Positions 29,862 to 40,500 of a DNA stretch of 64,000 nucleotides are shown here, piece by piece (position 1 is the first letter of the stretch; each line of letters opens with the position of its first letter). The notes below the pieces were generated by a model, which ran no database searches, was not told the DNA's origin, and was given only the letters and a program-made list of their open reading frames with translations. Both the position numbers and the translations under genes were made by a program. This stretch comes from Dongshaea marina (lineage in GTDB: Bacteria; Pseudomonadota; Gammaproteobacteria; Enterobacterales; Aeromonadaceae), in assembly GCF_003072645.1 (NCBI RefSeq), contig NZ_CP028897.1, positions 1,749,658 to 1,813,657 on the forward strand, in the 5' to 3' direction.

Positions 29862-30802
29862 AACCCGCATTTTCAGTTCTGTTTCTCACGACACTGATCG
29901 GAGTAGGGCAAGGGCTTCAGTTGTTTATCTTTGTCTTGTCTATTTTTGACAAGCAAGAGTACTCGCATCACTACTTCTATGTCATTGGAAGTCTGAGTGC
30001 CTTGGTGCTTTGCTTACTCGGGCTCATCGCCTCAGTGTTCCATTTGGGACATCCAGAGCGTGCCTGGCGGGCTATCTTGTGCTGGAAAACCTCCTGGCTT
30101 TCCAGAGAGTGTCTGTGTTTGCCACTATTTATGCTGTTGACCCTGCTCTATGGCATCAGCCTTTATTTGAACTTGCCATATAGCTTATGGCTTGGTTTTG
30201 CTGCATCAGTGGTTGCTTTGGCTCTGTTTGTTTGTACCTCAATGATTTATGCCTGCCTTAAATTTATTAAGCAGTGGTCTACCCCTTGGACCCTGGTTAA
30301 CTTTATTATCTATGGCACCACTGGCGGCATCCTTACCAGCTGGCTGTGTGCACTGTGTACGCTTTCCAATCAGCAACAAAAGAGTGACCTGTTTGCAATT
30401 CTCAGTGGTATTTCACTATTACTGGCACTGAGTTGTTTTTTGCTCTCTTTGGTAAGAAATCAGCGACCGTGCGCGGCCAGTACATTACAAAGTGCAACGG
30501 GAATCTCTGGATCTAAAGTAAAACTGATCTCTCGTGGTTTTACAGCGAGCTCCTTTAACCTGAAAGAGTTTTTTCATGGTAAGAGTGGGAGACTGGTTTT
30601 AGCTATTACTTGGGCATCAACTCTGCTCGCCTTTATTTGTCCTTTGTTATTGGTTATCTGCGTAGTGCTTGTGGATAGCATCTCGCTTCGTATTGCAATT
30701 TTGGGGCTCGCTCTGATCAGCCATTACCTAGGGATTTTAGCTGAGCGGTGGTTGTTTTTTGCCTGTGCCGAGCATCCACAAAATATCTATTATCGCTATT
30801 AA
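29858..30802 (+). CDS. soeC: DmsC-type membrane anchor, SoeC-like
   Basis: 314-residue integral membrane protein with about eight hydrophobic helices that exchanges electrons with quinone. The DmsC-family signature HLGHPERAWRAILCWKTSWLSRE lies near residues 64-86. I start at ATG 29858 (MKPAFSVLF) because AGGAGG lies 7 nt upstream and the ATGA overlap with soeB fits a coupled operon. The C-terminus is ordinary. Confidence 0.88.
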   Translation: MKPAFSVLFLTTLIGVGQGLQLFIFVLSIFDKQEYSHHYFYVIGSLSALVLCLLGLIASVFHLGHPERAWRAILCWKTSWLSRECLCLPLFMLLTLLYGISLYLNLPYSLWLGFAASVVALALFVCTSMIYACLKFIKQWSTPWTLVNFIIYGTTGGILTSWLCALCTLSNQQQKSDLFAILSGISLLLALSCFLLSLVRNQRPCAASTLQSATGISGSKVKLISRGFTASSFNLKEFFHGKSGRLVLAITWASTLLAFICPLLLVICVVLVDSISLRIAILGLALISHYLGILAERWLFFACAEHPQNIYYRY

Positions 30803-30927
30803 TGATCCGGTCATTCATGAGGCCTAATGGTCTCATGATAACTATATGATTCATTGTTATTGGATTAGTGTTCAATTAGAAAAATCATAATTATCGTCTT
30901 AAGTTGTTTTGCTTTGATGAGGTATAT

Positions 30928-31670
30928 ATGCTCATTTATGTTTCATACTTATGTTTATCTCTTTCTACTTCAATTTTGGGGGGATTTATTGGGATCGGAG
31001 GAGGTGTTATTTTAAGGCCATCTCTCAGTTACTTTCACGAGAGTGCTAACGCGGCTGCGGCATTATCTATTGCATCGGTATTTTTTATGGCTCTATTTAG
31101 TTTTTTTCGTTATCAGAAAAACACCGCCATTAATTACCGTGTTGCACTACTGGTATCATGCACGATATTACCTGGAACTATTATCGGTACCTGTGCGATT
31201 AGCTACATTGATGAAAGCTATATCAATGGAGCCTATCTTCTAGTTCTTATACTGCTATTATTGTGCACTCTATTCAACAAACAGTTCAGTAATTTACCAA
31301 GTTATCTGGTGATTAATATCAGTCTGTCTGTTCTGATCGGATTTTTGGCTGGGTTACTTGGGATCGGTGGTGGTCCGTTTTTGATTCCACTATTGATGCT
31401 GGCTTTTAAGCTGAACTCTAAGCAGATTACCGGTACAAGTGTGTTTATTGTACTACTTAGTTCCACTGTCAGTCTCGGACAGCATATGCTGGCAATGAAC
31501 CTTGACTATATGAAAGCCCTGCCGCTGATTATAGGGGCTATCTTCGGGGGGCATTGGGAGCTTGGCTAAATGGTCGAGTAAATTATCGATTTATACTGTT
31601 AACTTATAAGGGGATATTAGTTCTGTTGCTTGTAAATAGTGGGTTCAATATGTTGCTACATTGGTATTGA
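30928..31670 (+). CDS. TauE/SafE-type anion (sulfite) exporter (apparent frameshift)
   Basis: Inner-membrane carrier of the TSUP/TauE family with the two internal repeats LGGFIGIGGGVILRPSL (about residues 16-32) and LAGLLGIGGGPFLIPLL (about 140-156). The annotated frame ends early at a run of six G (31546-31551). One additional G yields ALGAWLNGRVNYRFILLTYKG...NMLLHWY and a stop at 31668, the normal C-terminus. It follows soeC by 125 bp. Sulfite or sulfoacetate-type anion export is inferred from the soe neighbours. The IS1 element begins 21 bp later. Confidence 0.82.
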
Positions 31671-31693
31671 GACGTATGCGTGAGCTATGTAGG

Positions 31694-32152
31694 TCATGCC
31701 TCTAAAGCGTTGTAGAACTCTCTTTCGAGGAAGGTGCCAATCACTTTTTCATGGATTTCTCTTGAGCGAGAGAAGCAGGGAGTTTTTCGATGAAGCCTCT
31801 TAATCCTTGTTCTAAGAGTGAGGTTTTGTCGCTCGACTCGCTGGGTAAAGATTTTCCCTGTGAGATGCTGTTCAGGAGCAATGCAACGCTTATAGCTCCC
31901 CCAGTCATCACTGGTAAACATCGCAACGTGCAGAGGCTCGATGATCTCTAAAAGCTGCCTGCATGATGCATCTGTTCGGGGACCAAAAAAGTGAGCGATG
32001 GGTTTACGCCGTTTAGAATCAACGACGAGCCAAAGCCAAACTTGCTCATCTTTATTGCCAACATAGGACCACATCTCATCCAATTCACAGATTAACTGGG
32101 CATCCTCCAGGGTATCGAGGTCCTGTGTAAGCTGGATGGGGTTTAGTTTTTT
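31694..32152 (-). CDS. insB: IS1-family InsB transposase (reached by -1 frameshift)
   Basis: DDE-type transposase half of IS1. It has LDEMWSYVGNKDEQVWLWLVVD (first catalytic Asp region), TSDDWGSYKRC, and RVERQNLTLRTRIKRLHRKT in the C-terminal part. The IS1 slippery heptamer AAAAAAC is present on the minus strand (32146-32152). Slipping there converts the InsA ending into KLNPIQLTQDLDTLEDAQLICE and enters this frame, so the programmed frameshift is genuine, unlike the homopolymer breaks elsewhere. The gene is intact but its InsA partner is interrupted. Confidence 0.9.
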   Translation of the reverse strand, partial: KKLNPIQLTQDLDTLEDAQLICELDEMWSYVGNKDEQVWLWLVVDSKRRKPIAHFFGPRTDASCRQLLEIIEPLHVAMFTSDDWGSYKRCIAPEQHLTGKIFTQRVERQNLTLRTRIKRLHRKTPCFSRSREIHEKVIGTFLEREFYNALEA

Positions 32153-32382
32153 AAGGTGCGGATGACGGTGTTGATACCCACTTTGAGAACCCGGACAGTA
32201 CCTCTGACACCAGAGCCGTTCAAAGCCATCTCTACAATCTGCTCTTTCATCCCTGGCTCATGGGCTCGGTAATGATAGTTCAATTGAAAAGTGCGGCGGC
32301 AAGCAGTGCAGTAATAGCGCTGATGACCACCTCGACCAAAGCCATGACGGCGTACATGTTCACCCTGCTTACAATATCGACA

Positions 32383-33423
32383 GGCGTTGTTTCCTAAATC
32401 GATGGAACCTTTTGGTTTGAGCAAGATCTGATCTCCCATCGTCATGATGGGAAGCTTCAAATGGGTAAATCCAACGGCAAAATCAAGAACTGGTCTCAAT
32501 ACAATAAAGCATTGGTAAAGCGTGGCTCGATCACCTTCTGGTTGGATGAGAATGCAGTCAAAAACTGGCATTGTCAGGAGCACCATGGCGACAGAGGAAG
32601 AGGCTTCACGTTCAGTGATACGGCCATCGAAACCGCGTTGATGCTCAAAGGAGTATTCAGCCTTCCACTGAGGGGGTTGCAAGGATTCCTTGATTCGGTC
32701 TTTCAGCTCATGAATGTTCCTCTTAAGTCACCGACTTATAGCTGTATCAGCAAACGAGCGAAGACCGTTGAGATAAAATATCGCCGCCCCAGCCGAGGCC
32801 CTGTTGCTCACGTGGTCGTTGATGGGACAGGGCTCAAAATCCACGGTGAGGGAGAGTGGAAAATGCGCAAGCACGGAAAAGAAAAGCGCCGAGTTTGGCG
32901 CAAGCTCCACCTGGCTGTTGATGCTCAAACTCATGAAATCATAGCAGCCGAGGTCAGCCTTGATAGTGTTGGAGATAACGAGGTGTTGCCGACCTTATTA
33001 AACCCACTACGACGCAAGATACAGCAAGTCTCAGCAGATGGTGCATACGATACAGAGGCTTGCTATGCACTGTTACAGAGAAAGGGTTGTAAACCAACGA
33101 TTCCTCCCCGCAGTAATGCAGCTTACTGGAAAGGAGATCATCCCAGAAATGAAGCTGTCGAAGCGCTTAAAAATGGGCAGCTTTCACAATGGAAGCATGA
33201 CAACGACTACCATCAGCGCTCGTTAGCAGAAACAGCAATGTCTCGCTACAAACAGCTCAATTCTCCACAGCTGAGCTTACGTTGTTATAACGGTCAGGTT
33301 GGGGAAGCCTTGGCCGGAGTTAAAGCTTTAAACAAAGTGATCGGGCTTGGTATGCCTGTCAGGCAGCAAGCTGCCTGAATGGGTACAAGTCAATTATCAG
33401 ACTCGGATTTAGGAAACAACGCC
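32383..33423 (+). mobile_element. IS903-type (IS5 family) insertion sequence, copy 2
   Basis: 1041 bp, the same terminal repeats as copy 1, with target duplication ATATCGACA at 32374-32382 and 33424-33432. It differs from copy 1 at only a handful of positions, so the two are recent relatives. It is inserted within insA of the IS1-family element. Confidence 0.97.
32461..33378 (+). CDS. IS903-type transposase, intact
   Basis: 305-residue IS5-family DDE transposase. NWSQYNKALVKRGSITFWLDE at the N-terminus is typical of the IS903 group. Catalytic-core motifs are VVVDGTGLKIHGEGEWK (first Asp), ADGAYDT (second Asp) and the Y-(2)-R-(3)-E-type signature in DYHQRSLAETAMSRYKQL. Full length, so this copy could supply transposase to the defective copy 1. 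Confidence 0.96.
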   Translation: MGKSNGKIKNWSQYNKALVKRGSITFWLDENAVKNWHCQEHHGDRGRGFTFSDTAIETALMLKGVFSLPLRGLQGFLDSVFQLMNVPLKSPTYSCISKRAKTVEIKYRRPSRGPVAHVVVDGTGLKIHGEGEWKMRKHGKEKRRVWRKLHLAVDAQTHEIIAAEVSLDSVGDNEVLPTLLNPLRRKIQQVSADGAYDTEACYALLQRKGCKPTIPPRSNAAYWKGDHPRNEAVEALKNGQLSQWKHDNDYHQRSLAETAMSRYKQLNSPQLSLRCYNGQVGEALAGVKALNKVIGLGMPVRQQAA

Positions 33424-33518
33424 ATATCGACACAACACTTCAATGGTTGCCATAAGATGCCTCCCTGCAAAGTCGCATTGATTTTACAGGAAAAACGCTT
33501 TGGAGGCATGACCGCAAG

Positions 33519-33884
33519 TTGGTAAATGCAAAGGCAAAACTGTTTTATAAAAACGTGGATCTTGATTCACAAGATATAAACAAGCTATTTTTGATCAATG
33601 AGGATGCCGGTTTTTTTCAGGATGAGTTAAAGTCCCTGTTAGTTACCAAACTGCTATCAAAAATGCATGTGGCAAGCTTCGATAATGCAGAGGATCTAAT
33701 TAACCAACATGGTGGGTTTATCTGTGGTCCTGACATTAGCTGCTTAAATGAACGATACTCATCTTGTGAAATGAGCTTACCCTATAACATTAATTTGGGT
33801 ATACTTACGACAAATATCAAGACGAATTATAACTTAGAGCGTTTTGTTCTTGATGTGAAAAGTTCACTGAAAGATTTTCATTAG
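33519..33884 (+). pseudogene. Gene remnant beside IS1, possibly a LysR-type effector domain
   Basis: An open frame of 121 residues begins immediately beyond the IS1 end without a ribosome-binding site, so the 5' part is probably lost. SFDNAEDLINQHGGFICGPD and a final NYNLERFVLDVKSSLKDF resemble the last third of a LysR-type effector domain. If so, it may be what remains of the local regulator of the soe genes. Weak assignment. Confidence 0.35.
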
Positions 33885-34294
33885 GCTTGTTTTATTATTG
33901 TTTCTATTTTCCTCTAAGGATGATTAATATAATTATTGTTGTTCATTGCTCAATTTAATTCTTGAGTTTTTCCTTATGGGATTGTTTTTTAATCCTGCAG
34001 GTTTTCTGTTCTTTTTGATTATCCGGGCTGCTCAGTATATTTAGGTGAAATAACTTCTGAGGAGGGAGGTAAACTCGAGGGCTTGACTGGAAAAAGAGCT
34101 ATTGAGAGAGTGATATTTCGATGATATCACAGGTTTCTCTCTTGGTTATTGCTGCCAATAGAATCGGGATATATATTGGTCTTGGTGTAAATTGAGCCCA
34201 TATCACTTCGGCAGGTTCAAATTGTTTACAGAGATCATGGCTGCGAGTGATGGAGCACTTTTTCATGATTAGACACGGATAAAAGGACATGACT
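33885..34294. other. Intergenic region upstream of the PLP enzyme
   Basis: About 400 bp, AT-rich in the first half. I see no gene and no recognised element, apart from the AAAAGG ribosome-binding site of the next gene at its end. Confidence 0.4.
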
Positions 34295-36088
34295 ATGGGC
34301 ATTCCCCAAGGATTTAATGCAGCGAAAATCTTATCCCCCAAGCGAAACAGCAGCAGCGCACAGAGCATCGATGAGCTGGCTCTCGAGCAACTCAGGCATT
34401 TTGGGATCTCTGCGGACAGTGATTACGGGGAGGCGCTCAGGAGGCTGGCGACCGATCTCTATCATGCACAGTCTGATATGTCACAGCTGTGGGCAATTAC
34501 CAGTGAGACACTGGCACAACTGGATAAGAAAGATAAGCTTGCTTATTTTAACGCCAAGCGTTTTCTCTCTTTTCAGCTGGCCAAGATCCTTGATGGGCTA
34601 CAAAACCCGTTTCGCCAGACCGCACAGAGCCTGGATCATACCCAGGCCACCCTGTTGGCGAAGGGCAGCTACCCGCTGTTTGACAACATCTCCGCAATTT
34701 TTTCTGCAACGCCGGTGATCGCCCGAACTGCAACCTACATCTTTGCCTGCAATGAATGGGTGGATGATGCCTTTCATGGGAAGGAGATGACCCACCAGAT
34801 CTATTCGCGGCTACTCAACCCCACCTCGATCTCACTGGCCAATGCGATCGTCGATCTGGAGGCCGGGCCCTATACGGCGGATTATCTGGCATGGAACTTT
34901 AATAGTGGCATGGCTGCCATCGATGCCTTGCTGTCCAATGTGATGTGTTACGGCGACGTTCTTCTGGTATCACGCAACATTTACGGTGGAGTGCATCAGC
35001 TGCTGGTGGATCATTATGCCCGCCGGGATAAACTCAATCTGCAGATCGAATGGTTCGAGGGTTATACCGGCGAGGAGTTTGATAGCTGCCTCAACAGGGT
35101 GAAGACCCAATACCGGGATAAGCTCTCGGAGAAAAAGCTGCATATCTACCTGGAGTCACCCTGCAACCCCCATGGCTATGTGCTGGATGTTCCCGAGATT
35201 TGCCGGATCGCCCATCAAAGTGGTGAACATCTGGTGATGCTCGATTCAACCCTGGCGACACCGATTCTCAATAAACCCCTACAGCGGCCTGAGCCGGCCG
35301 AGCGCCCTGATTATGTGGTCCATAGTTATACCAAGGATATTTCGGGAACCGGGGCATCCACAGCCGGGGTGGTGATCGGGCAGGGGCACCGGATGTTTAT
35401 CCCCAAGGGGGAGCAGATTAATGGTGTCTCATGGGAAAACTCGATGTTCTGGGATGTTTACTACATCAAGGGGGCTTTTCTGGATGCAGACAAGGCTTAC
35501 GAGGTATTAACCGGCATGAAGACATTGTCGGAACGGGCCTATAAAAAAGCGATTAATACCACAGCCTTCACCAATTTTTTGGCCAGCCATCCACAGCTTA
35601 ATGTGCACTCCCATGCGGTTGCATCAGATAAAAACTCCGATCTCAGGGAGAAGTGTCTGGAGCAGGGGTTACCCTGCGCCCTGTTTACCGTCGACATGGA
35701 AGATGCCGGGATAGATAAAGAGAGTTTTTCGCGCTTTTTTGATGGGCTGGAGCCCGGCTTTAGCCTAATGGTGAGCCTGGGACAGTCGAATACCATGATC
35801 CTTTGTCCGGCGCTCACCTCACACTCAGAGCTATCTCCCGAGGCGATGCGTGAGGCGAATATCTTTCCAACCACGATGCGGATCTCTGTGGGGTGTGAGA
35901 GTGTAAAAGATCTGATTGCCGCCCTTATTAATGCAACCCGAGCCCATATCGATCCGATTAAACCCGGTTTTAGCGACCAGTTTATGTCGGCGCAAGAGAT
36001 CGATCGCATGGTTGAGAGGGTGACTCTTGATATTTATCGTAAGCAGCTAGCCGCTATGCCATCGATGCAGCACTTGCTGGAGAGCTGA
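34295..36088 (+). CDS. Cys/Met-metabolism PLP-dependent enzyme with N-terminal extension
   Basis: 597-residue fold-type I PLP enzyme related to cystathionine/methionine gamma-lyases and synthases. The catalytic domain runs from about residue 160 (YSRLLNPTSISLANAIVDLEAG, NFNSGMAAIDALL) through the PLP-lysine region HSYTKDISGTGASTAGVV to GCESVKDLIAAL near the end. Ordinary members are about 400 residues, and the additional 150 residues at the N-terminus are helical without a recognised motif. ATG 34295 is preferred to ATG 34289 because AAAAGG is then 8 nt away. Monocistronic with a clear terminator. The reaction cannot be assigned. Confidence 0.85.
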   Translation: MGIPQGFNAAKILSPKRNSSSAQSIDELALEQLRHFGISADSDYGEALRRLATDLYHAQSDMSQLWAITSETLAQLDKKDKLAYFNAKRFLSFQLAKILDGLQNPFRQTAQSLDHTQATLLAKGSYPLFDNISAIFSATPVIARTATYIFACNEWVDDAFHGKEMTHQIYSRLLNPTSISLANAIVDLEAGPYTADYLAWNFNSGMAAIDALLSNVMCYGDVLLVSRNIYGGVHQLLVDHYARRDKLNLQIEWFEGYTGEEFDSCLNRVKTQYRDKLSEKKLHIYLESPCNPHGYVLDVPEICRIAHQSGEHLVMLDSTLATPILNKPLQRPEPAERPDYVVHSYTKDISGTGASTAGVVIGQGHRMFIPKGEQINGVSWENSMFWDVYYIKGAFLDADKAYEVLTGMKTLSERAYKKAINTTAFTNFLASHPQLNVHSHAVASDKNSDLREKCLEQGLPCALFTVDMEDAGIDKESFSRFFDGLEPGFSLMVSLGQSNTMILCPALTSHSELSPEAMREANIFPTTMRISVGCESVKDLIAALINATRAHIDPIKPGFSDQFMSAQEIDRMVERVTLDIYRKQLAAMPSMQHLLES

Positions 36089-36113
36089 GTGCTTGAGTGA
36101 GGCGCGAGCTAAC

Positions 36114-36139
36114 AAGCCCAGGCCTGGCCTGGGCTTTTT
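36114..36139 (+). terminator. Rho-independent terminator of the PLP-enzyme gene
   Basis: AAGCCCAGGC / GCCTGGGCTT form a 10-bp stem around CTG, followed by TTT, 25 bp after the stop codon. Confidence 0.9.
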
Positions 36140-36458
36140 ATGCGCTCTGACTTGTGATCCCCAGTATTTTTAAACTAACTCTGTCTTGATTCAGAGTCAC
36201 ATAACTCTTTTATAACCTGATAGTTTTTACACTTATGGTTCCAAATGGATAATTATTGGCTATACCTTTAGAGAGATGAGTTTGTAGAAACGATCCATAG
36301 TTTGCAGAGTTGTCATGCATTGGAGGGGTCGCTGAGGTTTATCCAGCCATTGCCACATGGAGTGTGTTCAGATGGTAAGCATAACCGAGACTGTAAGTTG
36401 CTTTGCGACGGTTGATGACGAAAGCATTGCTAAATTGGGGCCATCTCAAGATAACCGT
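36140..36458. other. Upstream region of the sensory operon
   Basis: About 320 bp, AT-rich in its first half, presumably containing the promoter of the binding-protein/kinase operon. The reading frame of the next gene is open back to about 36357, but no convincing start or ribosome-binding site is seen there. Confidence 0.4.
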
Positions 36459-37576
36459 ATGAACAAGGGGTTCTGCTCGGCTCTCCTATTGCTGAGTTGC
36501 TTGCTAGTAGTAATACTGCCATGGAGGAGTGCGGAGGCGCAGCGTCAACTGGTGAAGGCTCTCTACCTTCCACTGGCCGATCATTACACCGCAGTTGTTG
36601 CTTACGAAAAATATGGCTCACAGATGAAGCATGCAGATTTTCGTTTAGAAAAGATGAAGAGCTTGCTGCTGATGCGCGCTTATTTTATGTCAGGTGATGT
36701 GGATATGACCTTTATCGTCAGTCCGATGGCGATGGATATGTTCCGCGAGCATCCGAATTTTCGTTGGGTCAGCCTGATGCACCGGGATGGCAATGCGATG
36801 GCGATCAATGATCAGCTAAACATGGATGCAAAACTAGAGGAGGAGCGGATCAGGCGTAAGCCCGATGCCAGAGTAGCTGATGCGCTGGTTAAGGCTGGAA
36901 AGCGTTTGGGGAAGCCCAGTCAGGTTGGGATTCCACACCAGTTAGCAACACACTCGGTAATTCTCTACAAATATCTCAAAGATCAGGGTAAGTCTCTTAC
37001 CTTTGAAAGGGGCAAGCATCAGGATGTGCTTGCCATCCAGGTTGATCCCCCAAGGCCCCCTCATTTATCAAGAAGAATAATAGTCGTGCTATTCCTGCCT
37101 CTTTTGTGCAGTCACTTCCCTGGGCTGATGTGGTTGAGACAGGGGACTATGGCCATGTCGCCTGGTATTCCAAGGACGTGATGCCCTGGCCGAATGGTCA
37201 TGTGGAGTGCATCGCTTTGGCGACCGATCGAGCGATCGCCTCCAAGGAGAAGGCTATTCGGGAGGTGGTACATTATATTCACCGCGCGGGCGGGGACATA
37301 GAGCTGGCTAGAAAAAATGGCGGCCAGCAGTTGGATGTAATTACCGAGATGATCCGAAAACATATCCCGGAACATAACAGGGAAGCGATCATTCAGAGCC
37401 TGCGTCTGGATTTGGACGTAATTAATTACCGAAACCTGGATGTTGATGAAAATGCCAAGGGTAGCATGCGGCAGATCATGGAGCTCGCAATCGAGGGGGG
37501 GATGCTTAAGCAGAGGATCGATATCGATGCGTTTGCGGAGCAGCGTTTTAATAGTCAACTGATAGATCAGCACTAG
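36459..37576 (+). CDS. NrtA/TauA-like periplasmic binding protein (apparent frameshift)
   Basis: Exported ligand-binding protein of the nitrate/taurine (NMT1-like) type. ATG 36459 places a signal peptide at the N-terminus (NKGFCSALLLLSCLLVVILPWRSAEA). Family text includes YFMSGDVDMTFIVSPMAMDM and KAGKRLGKPSQVGIP. The frame breaks around 37047-37051 (five C). Six C gives DPPKAPSFIKKNNSRAIPASFVQSLPWADVVETG, joining the two halves into about 372 residues. No permease follows. The next gene, 12 bp downstream, is a hybrid kinase, so the likely role is ligand sensing for that kinase. The anion or ligand is unknown. Confidence 0.75.
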
Positions 37577-37588
37577 GAGAACTGAGTT

Positions 37589-40500
37589 ATGGAAACACAA
37601 CCTAATAACAGTGAACTCAGCGGCTCCGGTGGGACAAAAAATTTTTTTATGGGACGAGGTCTGGGGCGTTCGCTTTTGCTCTGGTTTCTGTTTTTATCGC
37701 TGATCCCCTTGCTGATCGCCAGTACCATTAGCTACTTCAGTGCCCGGGATGCATTGCGTGAAGATGCCTATAACGCTCTGGAGACAGTGACGAAGCTCAA
37801 GACTGCTAATATCAGCTCATATTTTAACGAGCACCTGATGGTGGATCTGGATAACCAGGCTCGGATGCACACCAATGTAAACCTGTTGGAAAGCCTGACC
37901 AAAGCCTGGCAGCGTAGCAATAAAAGCTTAAGTGACTTCGTGAAAAGCTATCCCTGGGAGGTCATTGTCCACGAGCAGGCTGCTGATCTAATAACCTTCA
38001 CCAAGACCTATCATGATCAGGATGTTTTGCTATTAGATACCCAGGGCAATGTGTTGTTTTCGGTCAAGCGCTGGAGCGACTTGGGAACTAACCTGGTGAG
38101 CTCCGGAGACCCAAAGTTGTCAGCTGCTCTGGAACAGGCACTGAAAAGCGGCAAGCCGGTTTTTTCGGATCTGATAGCTTATGCGCCTGCTGACAACAGG
38201 GTGACAGGATTTCTGATCTCAGTGTTACTCAATGACAGCGGCGATAAAATTGGATTGATAGTCCTCGAGATTTCGGTCGATGCGATCGATAGCATTTTGC
38301 AGCATTCCCTGGCCCAGGGAGACAGCGGGGCGATCTACCTTATTGGCAACGACCTGAAGATGCGCTCTCACTCCCACGAGGGGGGCAGGAGATGGTACTC
38401 AATCAACGGGTCGACACCATGCTGACCCGGCAATGGCGAGACTCCCTTGATTCGACAGGAGCCACTGTAGAAGATAAGCACTCTCATACTTTCCAGTACA
38501 CAGGCACCCAGGGCCGTATGATGCTGGGAGTCTATGAAACCATAGAGGTGGGTGGGGTTCGCTTCGGGGTCATATCTGAGCTCCCACTGGCAGAGGCGAT
38601 GGCACCGGTTACCACCCTTGGTCAGATCTCTTTGCTGTTACTGATACTGACAGCCCTGGTCGTTGCCGTGATTGCGGTGCTTCTCACTCGGCGTATCGTC
38701 CGGCCGATCCTGGCGCTGTCAGCGGGAGCAGACAGGATAAGCAGTGGTGATCTGCAGCAGGAGATTGAGAGCAGTTCGACCAACGAGATAGGAGGCCTGG
38801 CAGACAGCTTTAACCAGATGTTACGCAACCTGCGTTCGACCCGGGAGCAGACGGCGGCTCTGGATTGGCTCAAGACGGGTCAAGCCGGACTCAATGAGGT
38901 GACTCGTGGTGAGCAGGATCTGGCATCGCTGGGGAACAATATCATCAGCTACCTCGCTCAATATCTTGATGCCGAAATTGGAGCTATCTACCTGGCTGAA
39001 GAGGGACATCTGCGGATGATTGGTAGCTACGCCTACAGCCAGCGCAAGAATCTCTCCAACGAGTTTGCTCCCGGAGAGGGACTGATCGGCCAGGCGGCGC
39101 TTGAGAAAAAGCCAATCCTTTTGACCAACTGCCCGGATGATTATATCCGGATCCAATCCGGGTTAGGGGAGTCGGTGCCCCACAACATCCTGGTTTTTCC
39201 TGTGGTCAAAGATGGACAGACTCTGAGTGTCATAGAGCTTGGTTCTTTTGAGGTATTTGGTGAGGCCAAGCAGGAGTTTATGCAAGAGGTGTCACCTGCG
39301 ATCTCCTCGATTCTCAAGACGGTCAATGCACAGGTGCAAACCCAAAAGCTGCTGGAGGAGACCCAGGCTCAGTCCAGGCAGCTACAGACTCAGCAGGAGG
39401 AGTTAAGGGTTGCCAACGAAGAGCTTCAATCTCAGCAGGAGGAGCTAAAGACAGCTAACGAAGAGCTCCAGGAGCAGACCGGTCGCCTGCGAGCCTCTGA
39501 GGAGAGCCTGCAGGCACAGCAGGAGGAGCTGCGGGTTACCAATGAGGAGCTGGAGGAGAAAAATGAGCAGCTCGAAAATCAGACCCGCGAGGTTGAGCAG
39601 GCGCGCGAAGATGTGGAAGAGAAGGCTGAGGCCCTCGCCCAGGCCAGTAAATATAAGTCGCAGTTCCTGGCAAACATGTCCCATGAGCTTCGCTCTCCCC
39701 TGAACAGCCTGCTGCTGCTGGCTGACTCCCTCAGGCAGAACAAAGAGGGGAACCTTAACGAGGATCAGGTGGAATCGGCCGGGATTATCTTTGACAGTGG
39801 TAATGATCTCTTGTCACTGATTAATGAGATCCTGGATCTGTCGAAAATCGAGGCGGGACGGATGGATCTCAATCTTGAGTCTGTCGCTCTTGATGAGCTG
39901 GGGGATGAGGTAAAGGCTGGTTTTGGTCATCTTGCCAGGGCAAAAGGGCTGAAGCTTGAGATAGAGCTGACGGAGGTGCTTCCCGAGAAGATCACCACAG
40001 ATCGCAAGCGACTAATGCAGATCCTCAAGAACCTGGTGTCCAATGCGATCAAGTTTACCGAGCACGGAGAGATAGCGATCCACTTCAGGGTGCCGGAGGA
40101 TTCGGTGAGATTCAAACATAGTGGTTTGAGTGTAGAGCAGTCCCTGGCGATTGAGGTGAGTGATACCGGGATTGGGCTGGCCGCCGATAAGCAGAAGATG
40201 ATTTTTGAGGCGTTTCAGCAGGCCGATGGTGGCACCGCCAGGCGTTACGGGGGGACGGGGCTCGGGCTTGCGATCTCAAGGGAGCTGGCAAACCTGCTCG
40301 GAGGGGAGATCCAGCTCGAGAGTGAACCCGGCAAGGGGTCAACCTTTACCCTCTACCTACCGCTGGCAATGACTCAGCCCGAGATAGACGTTGAGACTAA
40401 GGCTCACTTTCCGCTCGAAAAGCCGCCGGCTCCCAAGCTGCAGATAAAGAGTGCAGCAAAGCCTGTCGTCACGCCTTTTGCAGATGATCGCAATCAGCTT

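Larger units (their letters stand above)
32143..33453 (-). pseudogene. insA: IS1-family insA, split by the IS903-type element
   Basis: The N-terminus MATIEVLCRY is encoded at about 33453-33424, and the rest (CKQGEHVRRHGFGRGGHQRYYCTACRRTF, a Cys4 zinc finger, then a helix-turn-helix) at 32382-32143. The IS903-type copy separates them, with its 9-bp duplication lying in the Cys-Arg-Tyr codons. Without the insertion the protein would be about 90 residues, the normal InsA size. Confidence 0.9.
31692..33513 (-). mobile_element. IS1-family element carrying an IS903-type insertion
   Basis: Ends are imperfect 18-bp inverted repeats, GGTCATGCCTCTAAAGCG at 31692 and its complement with one change ending at 33513. 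Removing the nested 1041-bp IS and its 9-bp duplication leaves 772 bp, the size of IS1. The flanks (AGCTATGTA on the left, GCAAGTTGG on the right) are not duplicated, so the element has probably taken part in a deletion or recombination after insertion. Confidence 0.93.

Noticed and set aside
32146-32152. insA/insB frameshift as another sequencing error
   Set aside because: This is the known IS1 programmed -1 slip site (AAAAAAC), and the slip direction and downstream sequence fit; kept as genuine.
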